64,000 bases of DNA, from positions 1,775,001-1,839,000 of the forward strand of contig CALZFC010000268.1 of assembly GCA_945643635.1 (NCBI GenBank), read 5' to 3'. Position 1 is the first letter of the stretch. Each line of letters begins with the position of its first letter. Both the position numbers and the translations under genes were made by a program. The notes below the pieces were generated by a model. The model was not told the DNA's origin, searched no databases, and was given only the letters and a program-made list of their open reading frames with translations. Below are positions 47,421 to 58,457 of the stretch, one piece after another. The DNA is from Allodiplogaster sudhausi. Its lineage: Eukaryota > Nematoda > Chromadorea > Rhabditida > Diplogasteridae.

Positions 47421-49640
47421 ATGCCGAAGCACTTGTCTTCGGAAGACAAGGATGTCGTCCTGCAGGAGATCGCGAAATATCGCGAATTTCTGATAGAGGG
47501 GAACAGCAACCGTCGACCAGGCGCGAATACGGCGCGAGATGGAGCCTGGGAGACTGTCGTCAGCAAGGCGCGACTGCGTCTGGGAAACAACGAGTTAAGC
47601 GTGTCACGGTGCCAGCGAATCCTCCGCGACTCTCTCGCAACTGTCAAGCAACTTTCCGCAGATGAAAATCGGTTAATTATTTTGTTCTTGCTGTGAGAAA
47701 GGTGAATATGAATATCTTCTCTGATTTAGTTACAGAGGTGCAACTGGAGGCGGTATCTCTCAGGCTGTAGAGAAGAGCCTGGACAAAAGGTTTGAAGACC
47801 TTGTTCCGGCCGAGCGTGCATTGATGGGACGTTACAGTAGAACTGCTGCGTTCCGCGGCATAAGCGAGTTTGGAGAGAGCTTAGTTGCGAAGCCCGCGAA
47901 CAGTAAGGTTCCTATTAATTTTTTTTACGTATTCACCACTAGCTCGAAATATGCTATACAATTTGCCGACAGTTCTTCTCCACATTCAGTTCCTTTCCAA
48001 CTATAAAGAGAAGTGGATTTAATGAATAAATTGAAGGAAAACACAATGAAAGAGGGCCGAGAGCGCTCTGTGTTCGATGAAGAGGGCTTTACGAGTGGGG
48101 ATGATGATGACGTTCATTTGCAGGTTTTTTTTTATTATTTACTAACAACTCTTTGCTTTGACGTAACAGAATAACATGATGTCATTTGTTAACAGTTTAC
48201 TCTTTTAGTAATGCTCATATCACGACAAAATTGTAGTTGAGCAGCAAGAGGAAGCGGTCTTTTCCCACGAGTGTCGATGACGACGCGTTTGAGGTGGGAG
48301 GCGAGAATCATAACAGCGCCGAGCTTATGGATTCTCAGGTTCCTATTTCGTTTTGTAGCTTGATCAAACTAAATTCCACAATTTGTTCGCTTATTCATCA
48401 TATCACAACAAAATTGTAGTTGAGCAGCACGAGGAAGCGGTCTTTTCGCATGAGCGTCGATGACGAACCATATGAGGAAGGCGAGTTTTCAAGGACAAAG
48501 GGTCGAAACCGCTCTGCGTTTGATGATGAACGCTTCACGGGAGGGGAGGAATGCAGTGGAAGGCCTACTCTCCACTCGCAGGTTTTAAAATAAAATAAAG
48601 TTATATAATTTCTTCACAATTTGTTCTTTTGTTCTCGCGTTACTCACTACTTCTTCCTATTTCTTACTAATTTTTCTGTAGAATTTAATGCACTATTTTG
48701 TAGGATCACGAAAAGTTTAATGAACCGCGCGAGGTTGATTTGCAGTACAACAACCCGCGTAAGACTGCATCGTCTGAGCGGATGGTTCGCGAAAGGACTA
48801 TAGAAATGCTGGAGGTGTGTTTCCTTTTTAATATTGCCAAGAAAAGCTAATTTTAAAATGAAGTTTTCATTTTAATTTTTTTTTCGGAAATACATTTACA
48901 GTATCACGCGACGGTATACCGTATGCTTTATATGAACAGACCTATGTTTGTCACTTCAAACTTGAAATGCTTTTAGGCTCAAAGAAGAGCAGGTGATGCA
49001 ACACGAGTTTTGGCGAAGGAAGCTTCTGCCTATATGCGCAAGTCATCTTCAGCAATTGAAGAGATGGCCAAAGAATTCAAAGAGGTAGGAGTTTTGTTCA
49101 CAATTGTTGATTTGTTGATAATTATGCATTTGGTTGAGACTTTGCGGAAGGAACGAGAATGTTTTGTGCAGTCGATGAACAGCATTGTGAGCGCGGTCCT
49201 CATGCGTACCTCAGTTAGTTTAATATTCAGTTAACTTTACAAATAACTGAATATTAAAAACATAATTCGCTAAACACCATTGTGAGATCTCTAGTCGGGG
49301 TGAATAACCTTGTTACAACAGCAGTTATTAACAGTTTTAATGTCCTTTTCCAGTCTTCCACTGCTGAGATATCACATGGTGCTGTGAATGATCATCACTC
49401 ATCAGAGGATAATATGGTTTCACTTCCATTCCATTTTATTTTATTTCCTTTTTCTTCCTGATTTAATTTTTTTTTATTGAGTTACAATCGTGAAATAACT
49501 GTGGCCTAACATCGTAGGCACACTTCAATCATGAAGTACAACACGAAAAGATCGGGCGCGAAGAATCAGCAGAAGACGCGGACTCGTACGTCGACGTTGT
49601 TGGAAATTCCTCTGCTTCGAGGCGTTCATCTCTCCTGTAG
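47421..49640 (+). CDS. Harbinger Myb/SANT-like DNA-binding protein
   Basis: Ten exons join in phase to 417 residues: 47421-47671, 47730-47902, 48011-48123, 48237-48338, 48420-48581, 48704-48814, 48977-49084, 49139-49186, 49354-49416 and 49518-49640. Residues 1-85 (MPKHLSSEDKDVVLQEIAKY, DGAWETVVSKA, SVSRCQRILRDSLATVKQL) fit a Myb/SANT-like or zeste-type trihelix domain: acidic helix 1, a Trp in helix 2, a basic recognition helix. In Harbinger elements such a protein binds the transposon ends and brings the transposase to the nucleus. The middle is acidic and low complexity (SGDDDDVH), and exons 4 and 5 are tandem copies (both start LSS(K/T)RKRSF). Residues 210-330 include a helical segment (KEASAYMRKSSSAIEEMAKEF). 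The ATG follows a plausible acceptor (TTGTTTAAG). Exon 9's donor (ATATG|GTTTCA) is weak. Confidence 0.8.
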
Positions 49641-50160
49641 CTCTTTGGAATAGAGGTTTAAAGGATATACAAGAGTATATTTATCTTATAATTATTGCAT
49701 AGCATTTTTAAATTTTTGCCCATAGCAATTTGCCCAAGCTGTTCAGCTCGATTTATGGAAATAGCTTAGAGTTTTTATTGAAGCGTATAGTTTACATAGT
49801 ATCTATTAAATGCTAAATTATTCCCCATATCCTTCTTCGCCATTCTCCTTCCTTCTGTCTTTTTCATTCTAGCTTTAAAGTGTGTTTAGCACAATTGTAG
49901 TCTTTGGATGCCTTTTTATCAATTTTTCGTTTCTTGCTCCTTCCGCATCGTTGCTTTTGAATAGAGGTTGTATGCTTTTGTCATCCCCTTCGACAGTTTC
50001 CACTGATATTATGTTCCTTTCTTCTTTCTTTTTCATCTTTAAATTCAGCTAGGTTTTTGTCAATTATATCTTATCGGATCACAGAGGCAACTAGAAATTG
50101 TTTATCAAAATTAACTAATTATATCGAGAAAAATGGAGTAATAGGAATAGTCTAATACAT

Positions 50161-51618
50161 TTACAGGTTGGTAGTCATGTGAATTCGAGGGTCTATTCCG
50201 GGTGGAGGGTGAGCCATTGTAGCAAGGCGGGGACGAGGGATGGGGTATCCACCCGTCACCTTCTCAATGATGTAGTTGTGCAAGATGACCGAGGCCATGA
50301 TAGACTTAACTGCTGCTCTCGGCTGCACTCGCAGTTGCCCCCGCAGACATCCAAACCGTCGCTTGAGCATACCGATAGCCTGTTCCACGAGTACTCGGGT
50401 GTGTCTATGCTCGCGATTGAATTCTTCCTCGGCCGGGTTCTGGGGGTTCCGATATGGGGTCACAACAAAGCCATTGGAAGCAAACCCTGAGTCTCCCAGT
50501 ATCACGTACCCGGGTGGAATTGAACCTTGTGCGAAGGCTTCAGCAAGTGCTGACTGCCTATAGACGTATGCATCATGGCAGCTTCCGGGAAAACGGCAGT
50601 TACAGTATACGATGCGCCCGACCGCATCGCATACAACTAGGGCATTGATTGCTGTCCATCCCTTTCGGGTACGGTACTGCCACGGGGATTCCTCTGGGGC
50701 CATAATGGGGATGAGGGTTCCATCGATTAGGCCGATGACGTCTAAAACAAAATTAAAAGTTGGAATCGCCACAGTTGTTTGTTTAAAGCTACCGTAAGAA
50801 GGTATACTGTCAAAGTTACTGTTAGATATGCTTGGCTTTTCATTCATGTTTCTTTAATAATAACTTGTTTTCTTGAGCTAACAAAAAGATAAAGTTGTTC
50901 TTTCGTTAACATCTTACTGCCAAAACGAGTGCGCCTCCCGAATGCATCCGCTGCTCCTGCGCAGTAGCGCGGACTTGTAAGAGGAAAGCGGACGCAACGG
51001 TCCCACAACGTCTGCATTCCATCGAGTGTTCGCTCCAGAACATTCGCGACAGTGGATTGGCAACATCCAAAGAGATCAGCCAGCACTGACTGCGACGCGT
51101 TGGTGAACAGAGACCGCAGCAGCATGAGAACCTGTCGAATGTGTTATAACTAGCAATTTTTTCAGCTTTTCCTGTCTCCATTATTATTTTTCTTAATAAT
51201 GCTTTCAGATTGAAATTCCTTATTTCATGCACTTCTCCCTCATATCCTCCCTGAGATTCCTTGTTTCATGCACTTCTACCACCTAACCTCCCTGAGATTC
51301 ATCACTTTTACCTCTTTTCCTCTCTCTCACCACCTCTCGCCTATTTTTAAACTCTGTCTTGCCGTCTTTACATCACAGTCGGATTGCTCGACTTGCCTGG
51401 TTCTCTTCGGAGATCGCCCAGTCTCCGAGAGAGTAGTGGTTGAGAGCCGCCACGAGGTGCTGGACAAGCTGCCTGACTCGAGCTGGTCTCATCCGGAAGC
51501 GATCACAAAGGAGCCTCTCATTGGGAGCGAAGAATAGCATAGGATGCTGTCGAATGTACGGCAAATTGGGTTGTCGACGCCGAATGGGAACCAATAAGTT
51601 GTTCATACTTCTCAACAT
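50161..51618 (-). CDS. PIF/Harbinger DDE transposase (HARBI1-like)
   Basis: Exons on -: 51397-51618, 50918-51131 and 50161-50741 give 338 residues, close to HARBI1 (about 350). The protein cuts and joins DNA with a DDE catalytic triad (DDE_Tnp_4 domain), all present: first Asp in NVIGLIDGTLIPI, second in GYVILGDSGFASNG, Glu in TRVLVEQAIGMLKRRFG. N-terminal helices (LLCDRFRMRPARVRQLVQHL; then a helix-turn-helix-like QSVLADLFGCCQSTVANVLE) fit DNA binding. Intron 1 is a GC-AG intron with a perfect CAG|GCAAGT donor and an ATTCGACAG acceptor; splicing it out restores the family sequence across the junction. The start at 51618 (MLRSMNNLL) could also be the Met four codons later. No disabling mutation was seen. 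Confidence 0.93.
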
Positions 51619-51846
51619 ACATATATAGACGTATATTTCTATGTAAACATATTTATGTATGTACATAAATATGTTTAAATAGAAACCTATGCAAAAAACC
51701 ATGTAGAAAGAAAGAAAATAGCATAAGAAAAAGAAAATTCAAAATCTCTTCCCAGATGAAAGATGACAAAATATTTCATTAAAATTTCACTGAGCTCGAA
51801 ATGAAACTTTCATTAACATTTGGCCAAACTGGCGTCAGTTTTGTCA

Positions 51847-51861
51847 AGATTAATTGCACGG
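51847..51861 (-). repeat. Right terminal inverted repeat
   Basis: AGATTAATTGCACGG, followed by the target duplication TAG at 51862-51864. Confidence 0.92.
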
Positions 51862-51864
51862 TAG

Positions 51865-51970
51865 GAATGAAGAAAATGTAAGATTTATAATATCTGCATA
51901 TAAAAATTGCACTTTCACCTCCTTTGCATCCCAAATTACGCAAATAATTCCATCCTCCGGCCCTATAAAA
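51865..51970 (+). promoter_or_regulatory. Right half of split promoter with TATA box (copy 1)
   Basis: TATAATATCTGCATAT, TTTGCATCCCAAATTACGCAAA and CCTATAAAAGACGGCCCAA (TATA box 51964-51970) are nearly identical to 62542-62640 and related to 59665-59755. The upstream half lies on the other side of the transposon. Confidence 0.75.
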
Positions 51971-52157
51971 GACGGCCCAATGGTGTCCACAATCATTGTG
52001 CTTCTCTGGTTCTTCTCTGGCTCTTCCCTCATCGCTTCTGCTTATTGCCAACGCTTCTCGGATCTCCGCCCACTGGTTTCTTACTGCAATTTGCTAATAA
52101 TATTGCTCACATATTGTTCGTGAAAAAAAATCGAACTTGTGTTTTCGTTCAGGAAAC

Positions 52158-53322
52158 ATGCGAAAGAAAACGGTTTTGGAATTCCAATTGTTCTTCATCG
52201 TGGCAATTTTGTATTTGTTTGAAGCATTAATTAATACTAATTGAGGCAAATAACCATAAATTATATCTAAGAAAAAAACAAGTAGGTCTGGTATAAACAT
52301 TGAAAATTAATACATTTCTGCTGGCCAGATTTCGGCGACGGATATCGACTTCTCTAATCTGACTGGCGACACCACCATCGACGGGGTACACGGGAAAAAA
52401 TTGAGATAATTGAGGACTAATTAATTTACCAAAATTCATTTAAAGCAGCCCGCAATCCACTCATGAATTCGCGCCATTTTGCCGTACGCAAGAGCAAAAG
52501 AGCAGATGCATGATTTAGAGAGACTTTAAATATAGATTCCAATTGAACAGCGATTACATCATAATGAGCAAATTCTGACGTCCCTTCCGAATCCTCTGTT
52601 GTCGCCTCCCCTTCAACTCCTTCGTATCCATAGCATCCCCTCATCAACTACGGCCGCCATGACGTCACCATATAGGGACGGGAGTACAAGAACGTTTCCT
52701 ATTTTTTATATGCGAAGCCGTTCATTAGTGAGAATGAAAGGCTGATTTGCCCGGTTGGCCTCAAGCCTGCCATAATCCCTTCAAAGGTAATTTTTTAAAA
52801 GTAATATGAAAAAAATTTGAATGCACAAGAATCTCCATGAATAGAATAAAGTGTACATAGCTGTCATTTCTTCAGAAGTTCGTCCAGACCACAGAATCTT
52901 GCTGGATATCGGTTGGCTTCGTCGGCAGTCCGACTCCTGCGCCAGGCCAGGACAAGAACAACGTGACTGTCAAGCGAAGCCGTTTCCAGTGGATGCTCGA
53001 TGGAGAAGGAGTGGGCGTGGTTCCGGATGAATTTTATAGGTGGTCGAATGATCCGATCACTGCTTGGGAGGACCTTCCAAATCTCATCATGAACTATGGA
53101 CCCAGCGGCTTGACTACTCGCAGCAAAATTTCGAGGAACTATGGCTGCTGCATGGATCTGCCCCCGCCTCCCACAACGACCACTGCTCCTACTTCTTCTA
53201 CTGCTCCGACTGCTCCAACCTCTCCAACTGCTCCCACTTCCGATCCCAGCCGCTCCTCAGGTCGACAAAAAGATTTTGCGTCTACCAACAGTTTTTCATA
53301 TACAATGTTGCTTCAGGCTTGA
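52158..53322 (+). pseudogene. Secreted-protein family, copy 1, decayed
   Basis: Matches the exons of the intact copy at 62815-63825: signal exon 52158-52210 (MRKKTVLEFQLFFIVAIL), exon 2 52321-52385, exon 3 52634-52786, exon 4 52876-53322. Breaks: the exon 2 acceptor AG is TG (TTTCTG|CTGGCC), exon 3 has an in-frame TAG at 52673 where the other copies have CAG, and the promoter is split by the Harbinger element. Exon 4 is still fully open. It shows the conserved VGFVGSPTPAPGQD, TVKRSRFQWMLDGEGVG and GCCMDLP, then a Thr/Pro-rich mucin-like tail (about 35 residues of PTTTTAPTSSTAP type). The usual stop after GRQ is lost, extending it by 17 residues. Confidence 0.8.
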
Positions 53323-54592
53323 TAACTGGTTACCATCAAGATTGAATAAGATCTTTTCTTAAGGCAACATCCTTGTGTCGTTCTTCAGCCCTTCACTCCT
53401 CCTGCTCTTCCACTTCATTGCCTAGAGAGTTTTAAAATAAAATGTTTTGTTTTTATCCCCGTTGTTTCCGCTGTTGGTAAATACGGAAAACAAGTGAAGT
53501 AGTGAAGAATTCGTGATCTGGACGATTCGCATTTAAGCAAACATTCCTTCCTATATTTTGAGCTGTCACATTGAAATATTTATTTCATGTAAATAACAAA
53601 GTGGTCTCTTGAGGACAAGGTCCACCCCCTTCTCATCCTTCGTGAAGTTGTCGAATCCGAGGCATAGCTCAAATGCTCGAAACTTTTGAAGATCATATTT
53701 AATGTTAAAATTAATATTTCTCAATAATCATTCCAAAGTTTGATTCCCTATGAAAAACGGCACGAAAAAGTCGCAGATAACCATTTTCAAAAAAAAGTTT
53801 TTATTTATCATTATCATTATGCAATATAGCAAAAAGGAGCAAGATCTTTCTTTGAGATTTGATTTTTTTAAATTTCCGTATAGAGGAAGGAAAAATAAAT
53901 TTATATCCTTCCACGTTCGAAATGGAAGCTTACGTGACATTATTGAAAGTGAAGGATTTTATCTATTCTTACAGCGTTCACGATCTCTATTGTTGAATGG
54001 CCTCATTTTTAGGTTCAGAAGTGCAATTTCCCCCTTTCTGTCGTTTTGATCTGTGAAAAGTTCGATACTGGTGCACTTTACAAGTGTCGCCGTGCTCATT
54101 TCTTTATTTATAGCGAGTTCCGAATATCCACTCGGCTTCAATCTTGTGTTTCTATTTAAATAAAGGACGTTTTTCCTCTTTTCCAGTCCTTGCAATTTCA
54201 CACTTATGATTGATGTTTTTTTCTTGGAAGATTATCGAATGGGAATGTTCAACGTTACACGAATTCGTGGAATAATCTTCGTCACTTTACTATTTTATTT
54301 TTTTCATATCACTAATCGAGTTATGAACTCGAACTCTCTCTGGAATAAGACAACGAGTGGGCTAAAGCGATTTCGAAAGCATATTTCATTTCATTGTTGG
54401 ATATAAGAATGAACGTACCTTTATGAAGCTTACTTTATTTGCATATTGTATAAACTACTTGCTGCATACCAATACGCATAAATTTAATCACTGCATACTA
54501 ATTAACATAAATTAGCATAGTCCAAATTTAGATATTATACTTTTCAAAAGTCAAAAAACAACACTGTGTAACCTTTCTTTTCCCTGCTCTCC
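53323..54592. other. Intergenic, with a diverged relative of the 423 bp satellite
   Basis: 54018-54130 (GTGCAATTTCCCCCTTTC, GTGAAAAGTTCGATACTG, CACTTTACAAGTGTCG, CGAATATCC) aligns with the first half of the 423 bp unit of 41909-43600 at clearly reduced identity. The rest is AT-rich without a supported gene. Confidence 0.55.
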
Positions 54593-54595
54593 AGC

Positions 54596-55738
54596 CGCGC
54601 CTTCATTCTATGGTAAAAGTTCCGGGAGCGGTGCGGGAACTTTCAGAATTCCCGCACCGGTCCCGGAAAGTTCCTGGAGAAAATGTTGAGTGGTGCGGGA
54701 AAGTTCCAGGAGAAAACAGTGTGTCATGCGCACTAAAATTACGTTCCTTTTGCATGAAGATATTTATTCGTATATTTTATTACTTTGATATGCATTTTCA
54801 AATTAGAATTTCGTCGTAAGCTGCTCTTCCTCCTGCATTGCAAAGAAGGTCAAACTTTCCATAGAAAAGAAAAGACCATTTTAACTTGTAACAATGACGA
54901 CTTGACTTTTTATTTGCATTTTTTTGGCTCAAATTGCATCGCTTTTCTCCAGCTGTATTAATAATCATTTGACGGAGAACCGGATGAATTCTCTAAAAAA
55001 TTAAGTGAGAAAACATATAGTTCTTGAGAACAAAGGAGCAACTTTTTCGTTGGAATTCATGCTTTCTGGAAAGACGTAAGAAAGAAAGTTTGAAAGAAAG
55101 AAAGCAAGGATGAAAGTAGGAGGCAAAGTATGAAATAAGGAAAGAAAGGAAGAAAGAAAGACAGAAAGTAAGTAAGAATAGGTAAGTTAGAAAGTAAGAA
55201 GTAAAGTAAGAAGGAAGGAAAGAAAATAAGTATGAAATAAAGTAAGAAAGATAGTAGGAAAAAAGAAAGATAGATAATAAGAAACAAAGTAAGAAGGAAA
55301 GAGATAAAGTAAGTAGGAAACAAACTAAGAAACAAAGAAAGAAATAAAGATGTCTAGAAAAAAATCCCCCGGACCTAAAAGCGACATGGGTTCGGGTGTC
55401 GGTGAGCGTTATTTCCCGGAAATTGCTTTGACTGCGAGAGAAAAGTATAGATAACCACGAAATGAGAGAGGCCAGACAAACCATATCTCGAGTAGGTTTG
55501 TCTGCGTCTCCACTTTTACACGCAATTTCTCACGATTTCAAAGATGCGGGATCTTTCCCGGAGCGCTGGGTACATTTGAGCAAAATCGGTCCGGTATCTT
55601 TCCCGGAGCGGTCAAGAAAACCTCCGAGGTTCCATGCTGTAGCATATAAAAAGTCCGGGAAAGTTCCCGCACACCTCAGAACAATTTTTTTCGAGTTCCT
55701 GGACCCCTGACAGAACTTTCTTGAGAATGAAGGCGCGG
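54596..55738. mobile_element. 1143 bp non-autonomous DNA transposon
   Basis: Perfect terminal inverted repeats: CCGCGCCTTCATTCT at 54596-54610 and its complement at 55724-55738, flanked by CAG on both sides (54593-54595 and 55739-55741). The subterminal regions carry repeated CGGGAAAGTTCC and TCTTTCCCGGAGCG words on both ends and in both orientations, as for transposase-binding sites. The interior holds a long GAAA/GTAA tetranucleotide stretch (55070-55350) and no transposase. A 3 bp duplication of CWG type is known for some PIF/Harbinger elements, so mobilisation by a Harbinger relative is plausible, though its ends differ from the autonomous element at 46911. Confidence 0.8.
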
Positions 55739-55741
55739 CAG

Positions 55742-56140
55742 GGGATCAGAAGGGATCTTTTCTTCGCATAACTGCACAAATAAACATGCCGTCTATTTTC
55801 AATTTTTCAATTTTTTCAGCCCGGGCCGAATAAAGTAGAGAAATCTCAAGTAATATTTGCTTTGGTTTTGTTCGAGAATTCACAGTACTATTTGTGATTT
55901 CTCTACTTCTATTCAACCTGGGCCGGAAGCAAAAAGAGAGCATGTTTCTTCTCGCAAATTTGTGAAGAAAAGATGCCTTCTGATTAAGCCTCATCTTTTA
56001 AGGTACATATATGTAAATAAATCATCAGTTTTTCTCAATAATCATTAATTCAAGACCTCAACGTGTACTTTCCGTTGCACTACTTGTAAATAAATAGGTT
56101 TAATTAATCATGGAATATTTCAAAATGATTGCGAAATATG
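55742..56140. other. Intergenic, no gene seen
   Basis: Contains a diverged inverted phrase pair (TTCAGCCCGGGCCGAATAAAGTAGAGAAATC near 55815 and GATTTCTCTACTTC...GGGCCGGAAG near 55899), probably an old small foldback element. Confidence 0.5.
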
Positions 56141-56222
56141 ATACTTGACGTGAGGAAAGATGAGAGGAATCAATCATTTCACTTACATTCCTCGATCGCA
56201 GACGGTCTCTTCGCTTCGGTTT
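56141..56222 (+). promoter_or_regulatory. Duplicated upstream block of transthyretin-like gene 2
   Basis: Nearly identical to 40577-40664, with the same order of AATCATTTCAC, ATTCCTCGATCGCAGACGGT and TTCGCTTCGGTTTAAT. Confidence 0.5.
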
Positions 56223-56397
56223 AATATTTTCCCATAATTTTTTTTAATCTCTTCTCAACTAATTTTTTTTATAGAATTAGCCTTCTAATCTGACAATTAA
56301 TAAAACTTTTAGACGGCTGTTCTCTTTTGGAGATTGCATTAAATTGTCTCTAAAAAAAGAAAATGTGAAAAGTCAATATTTTTCAGGCAGAATAATA

Positions 56398-56977
56398 ATG
56401 CGAGTTATCTGCGCCTTCTCTGTCCTGGCACTCCTGGCCGGCGTTTCTCTTCTTCTGCCACCGGCCGCTGCTTTCGGAGTCAAGGCTCTCTTTGGCGTTT
56501 TCTGTCCTGATGGCAAATACCAACAGGCTCCTGTCCAGTTGTACTCCGCGGCCACGAAGAAAAGTCAAAAGAGTTCTCGTTTCCGAAAAAATTGCTATTT
56601 TCTCGTTATTTCCGCTACATTTGATGAAATTAAATGATTAGATCACTTACATGGCTATTAAATTAAATGATTTGATTTAGCTGCTCGCCTCAGGCCTCGT
56701 CTCTGTTAATGACGATTTTGCGACGAAGATCACAGCCGAGGGAAATGTTAGTCGATGAGCGATTCGGTGTATTTTGGAGTAAATTCGGACGTGACTCGGA
56801 TGATTCATTCAGTATCGAGTAATAATGTAAGATATATCGCTGAAGGGTTACTGTATATTAAAGTGGAAGGCCTTCGTCCTGGTGATCAAGCACAACTGCA
56901 ACTGCTCCTACGTCTACCCTCTTCCCTCTGTGGGCCAACCGAAGAAATACCACAGAGTTGACCGAGCTTTGTATTGA
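56398..56977 (+). CDS. Secreted transthyretin-like protein, paralog 2
   Basis: Exons 56398-56563, 56694-56746 and 56864-56977 join in phase 1 and 0 to 110 residues. The signal peptide MRVICAFSVLALLAG is nearly identical to that of the gene at 40811. The body has FGVFCPDGKYQQAPVQLYS (the Cys and the strand typical of TTL domains), LVSVNDDFATKI (compare VKVNDDKAMRV in paralog 1) and VLVIKHNCNCS (hallmark H-x-C motif). It lacks the small exon 2 of paralog 1. Its C terminus ends early at RVDRALY, losing the last two Cys, because the downstream frame still encodes CIDLS-like sequence out of phase. It may be functional but shortened, or an early pseudogene. The acceptor at 56693 (CGCCTCAG) was chosen over TTTAG at 56680 because only it keeps the frame. 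Confidence 0.55.
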
Positions 56978-57149
56978 TCTCTCACGGAATTCCAGGTGTA
57001 AATGAGCCGGCAAATCGCAGTCTTGATTCCCTAAGAGTCCAGAAAATAAAGAGCGTATATTGTTTCGTAATCGAGCTCTGAAATGTCTTGCTATCTCACT
57101 GTCTACGCTTTTGTAAGCGAAAAGGGGAACGCAAAATTACACACGTACT
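56978..57149. other. 3' region of transthyretin-like gene 2
   Basis: Contains AATAAA near 57047 and a phrase (GTAATCGAGCTCTGAAA) similar to the 3' region of paralog 1 (GCAATCGAGCTGTGAG near 41601), confirming that the whole gene was duplicated. Confidence 0.5.
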
Positions 57150-58414
57150 GCCCTCTACTCTCTCTATCTCTCTACATCTGCTTCTTCTCTTTCTCCCTCT
57201 CCCTCTATATCTCTGCATTTGTTGAAACATCAACACATGCATGCGCAACGAATATTGTTTTCAAGATTGCCTCTTCACTCTCTCCTTTTCTAATATTTTT
57301 TATATATTCTCCTTCCTCTGCTTTCAACCTCTCGTTCTCTCTTTATCATTCTGCCTCTGTTCATAATGCATGAGCTGTAGAATAAGCATTATAAGTTATT
57401 ATGACGACATGGCCCGATTCTGGCCTCGGCAGGGTTATCACTGTCTACCATCTTGTCCGCTCTCCGCTTCTAATTCAAATCCGATCACTTGCTCTCCCTC
57501 TCCCTCTCTAACTCCAACTCTGTCATCACCTCTCATTCCTTTGCTTCACACCCTCTCTCTTCTGTCTTACTCTCTGTCTCTCTCTTCTCTCTCTCTTTGT
57601 CTCTCTATCCCACACAAAGAAGATACGAGAGAGCACGACCGAGCAGAGAATTAGACATGAAAAGAAAATGCCCTACGGAAGCTGATGCAAACACCGGAGA
57701 ACATCTCCTTTGTATCTTTCCTATGAATCTCTTCCTCCCGTTGCTTTGCCGATCTGTGGCATACTTTGGTTTCTTTTTCCTCTTTTTTTCCTTCTTCCCT
57801 GGGAAAGCGAGGGACCGACTATATTTCGCTTACCAATTTCTGTTTTTTAAACCCTCTCTTCCTCTCTATCACTCACCCTCTCTCTGCCATAATATGTCGC
57901 TATCAGTGAGACCATTAATTCCTCTGAATCATCTTCTCCCTCTGAAACCTCTGTTTTTCTTCTTCTTCTTATATTCGGACTTTTCTTATTTTATATTCAC
58001 ACAACCATGCCCTGCAATTACGGCTTAATCATCAAACTCGATATCACCTCTCCACTATCTCTTCTGTGCGAACAGATATCAAGAGAATTACTTAATTTTA
58101 CTTCTTAGAACATCTTGAAATGGCTGAACTCGAACTCTCTCCCTCTTTTTGTTCATCTGCTTCTGACATACACTCTCCCTCTCAATCTCTTCTTTCTGAC
58201 ACCCTCTCTCCCTCTCAATCTCTTCCTTCCGCCCCCTCTCTATCCTGCCTGAAGTCTCCTTCACGTTCTCCATCCTTGCTATCTCGCTTTCGTTCTCTTT
58301 CCTTCTCTCTCGGCGACAATGATGGCTCCTTAGCCCCTTCAGGCAACTAGGGCGACAAAGAAAAGAGCTCACTCTCTGGCTCTAACTGCTTCCAAGTCTC
58401 CGTCTCTCTCTATC

Positions 58415-58457
<43 letters not shown>

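Larger units (their letters stand above)
46911..51861. mobile_element. Complete PIF/Harbinger DNA transposon, 4951 bp
   Basis: The ends are perfect 15 bp terminal inverted repeats, CCGTGCAATTAATCT at 46911-46925 and its complement at 51847-51861. They are flanked on both sides by TAG (46908-46910 and 51862-51864), a 3 bp target duplication of the size this superfamily makes. Inside are the two proteins expected of Harbinger elements in convergent orientation: a Myb/SANT-like protein (+, 47421-49640) and a DDE transposase (-, 50161-51618), both without stops or frameshifts. The element interrupts a promoter block whose uninterrupted form is visible at 62418-62640. It therefore looks young and possibly still mobile. 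Confidence 0.92.

Noticed and set aside
47421..49640. Myb/SANT-like gene as an ordinary host gene
   Set aside because: It lies entirely between the terminal repeats of the Harbinger element together with the transposase, which is the standard two-gene content of that superfamily.
55057..55484. 163-codon - strand frame rich in Phe/Leu/Ser, resembling a membrane protein
   Set aside because: It is the translation of a GAAA/GTAA tetranucleotide repeat inside a non-autonomous transposon.
58120..58350. 76-codon Ser/Pro-rich frame on +
   Set aside because: It overlaps a CT-rich repeat region; repeated SPSQSLPS-type units follow from the repeat, and no splice or regulatory signal supports it.
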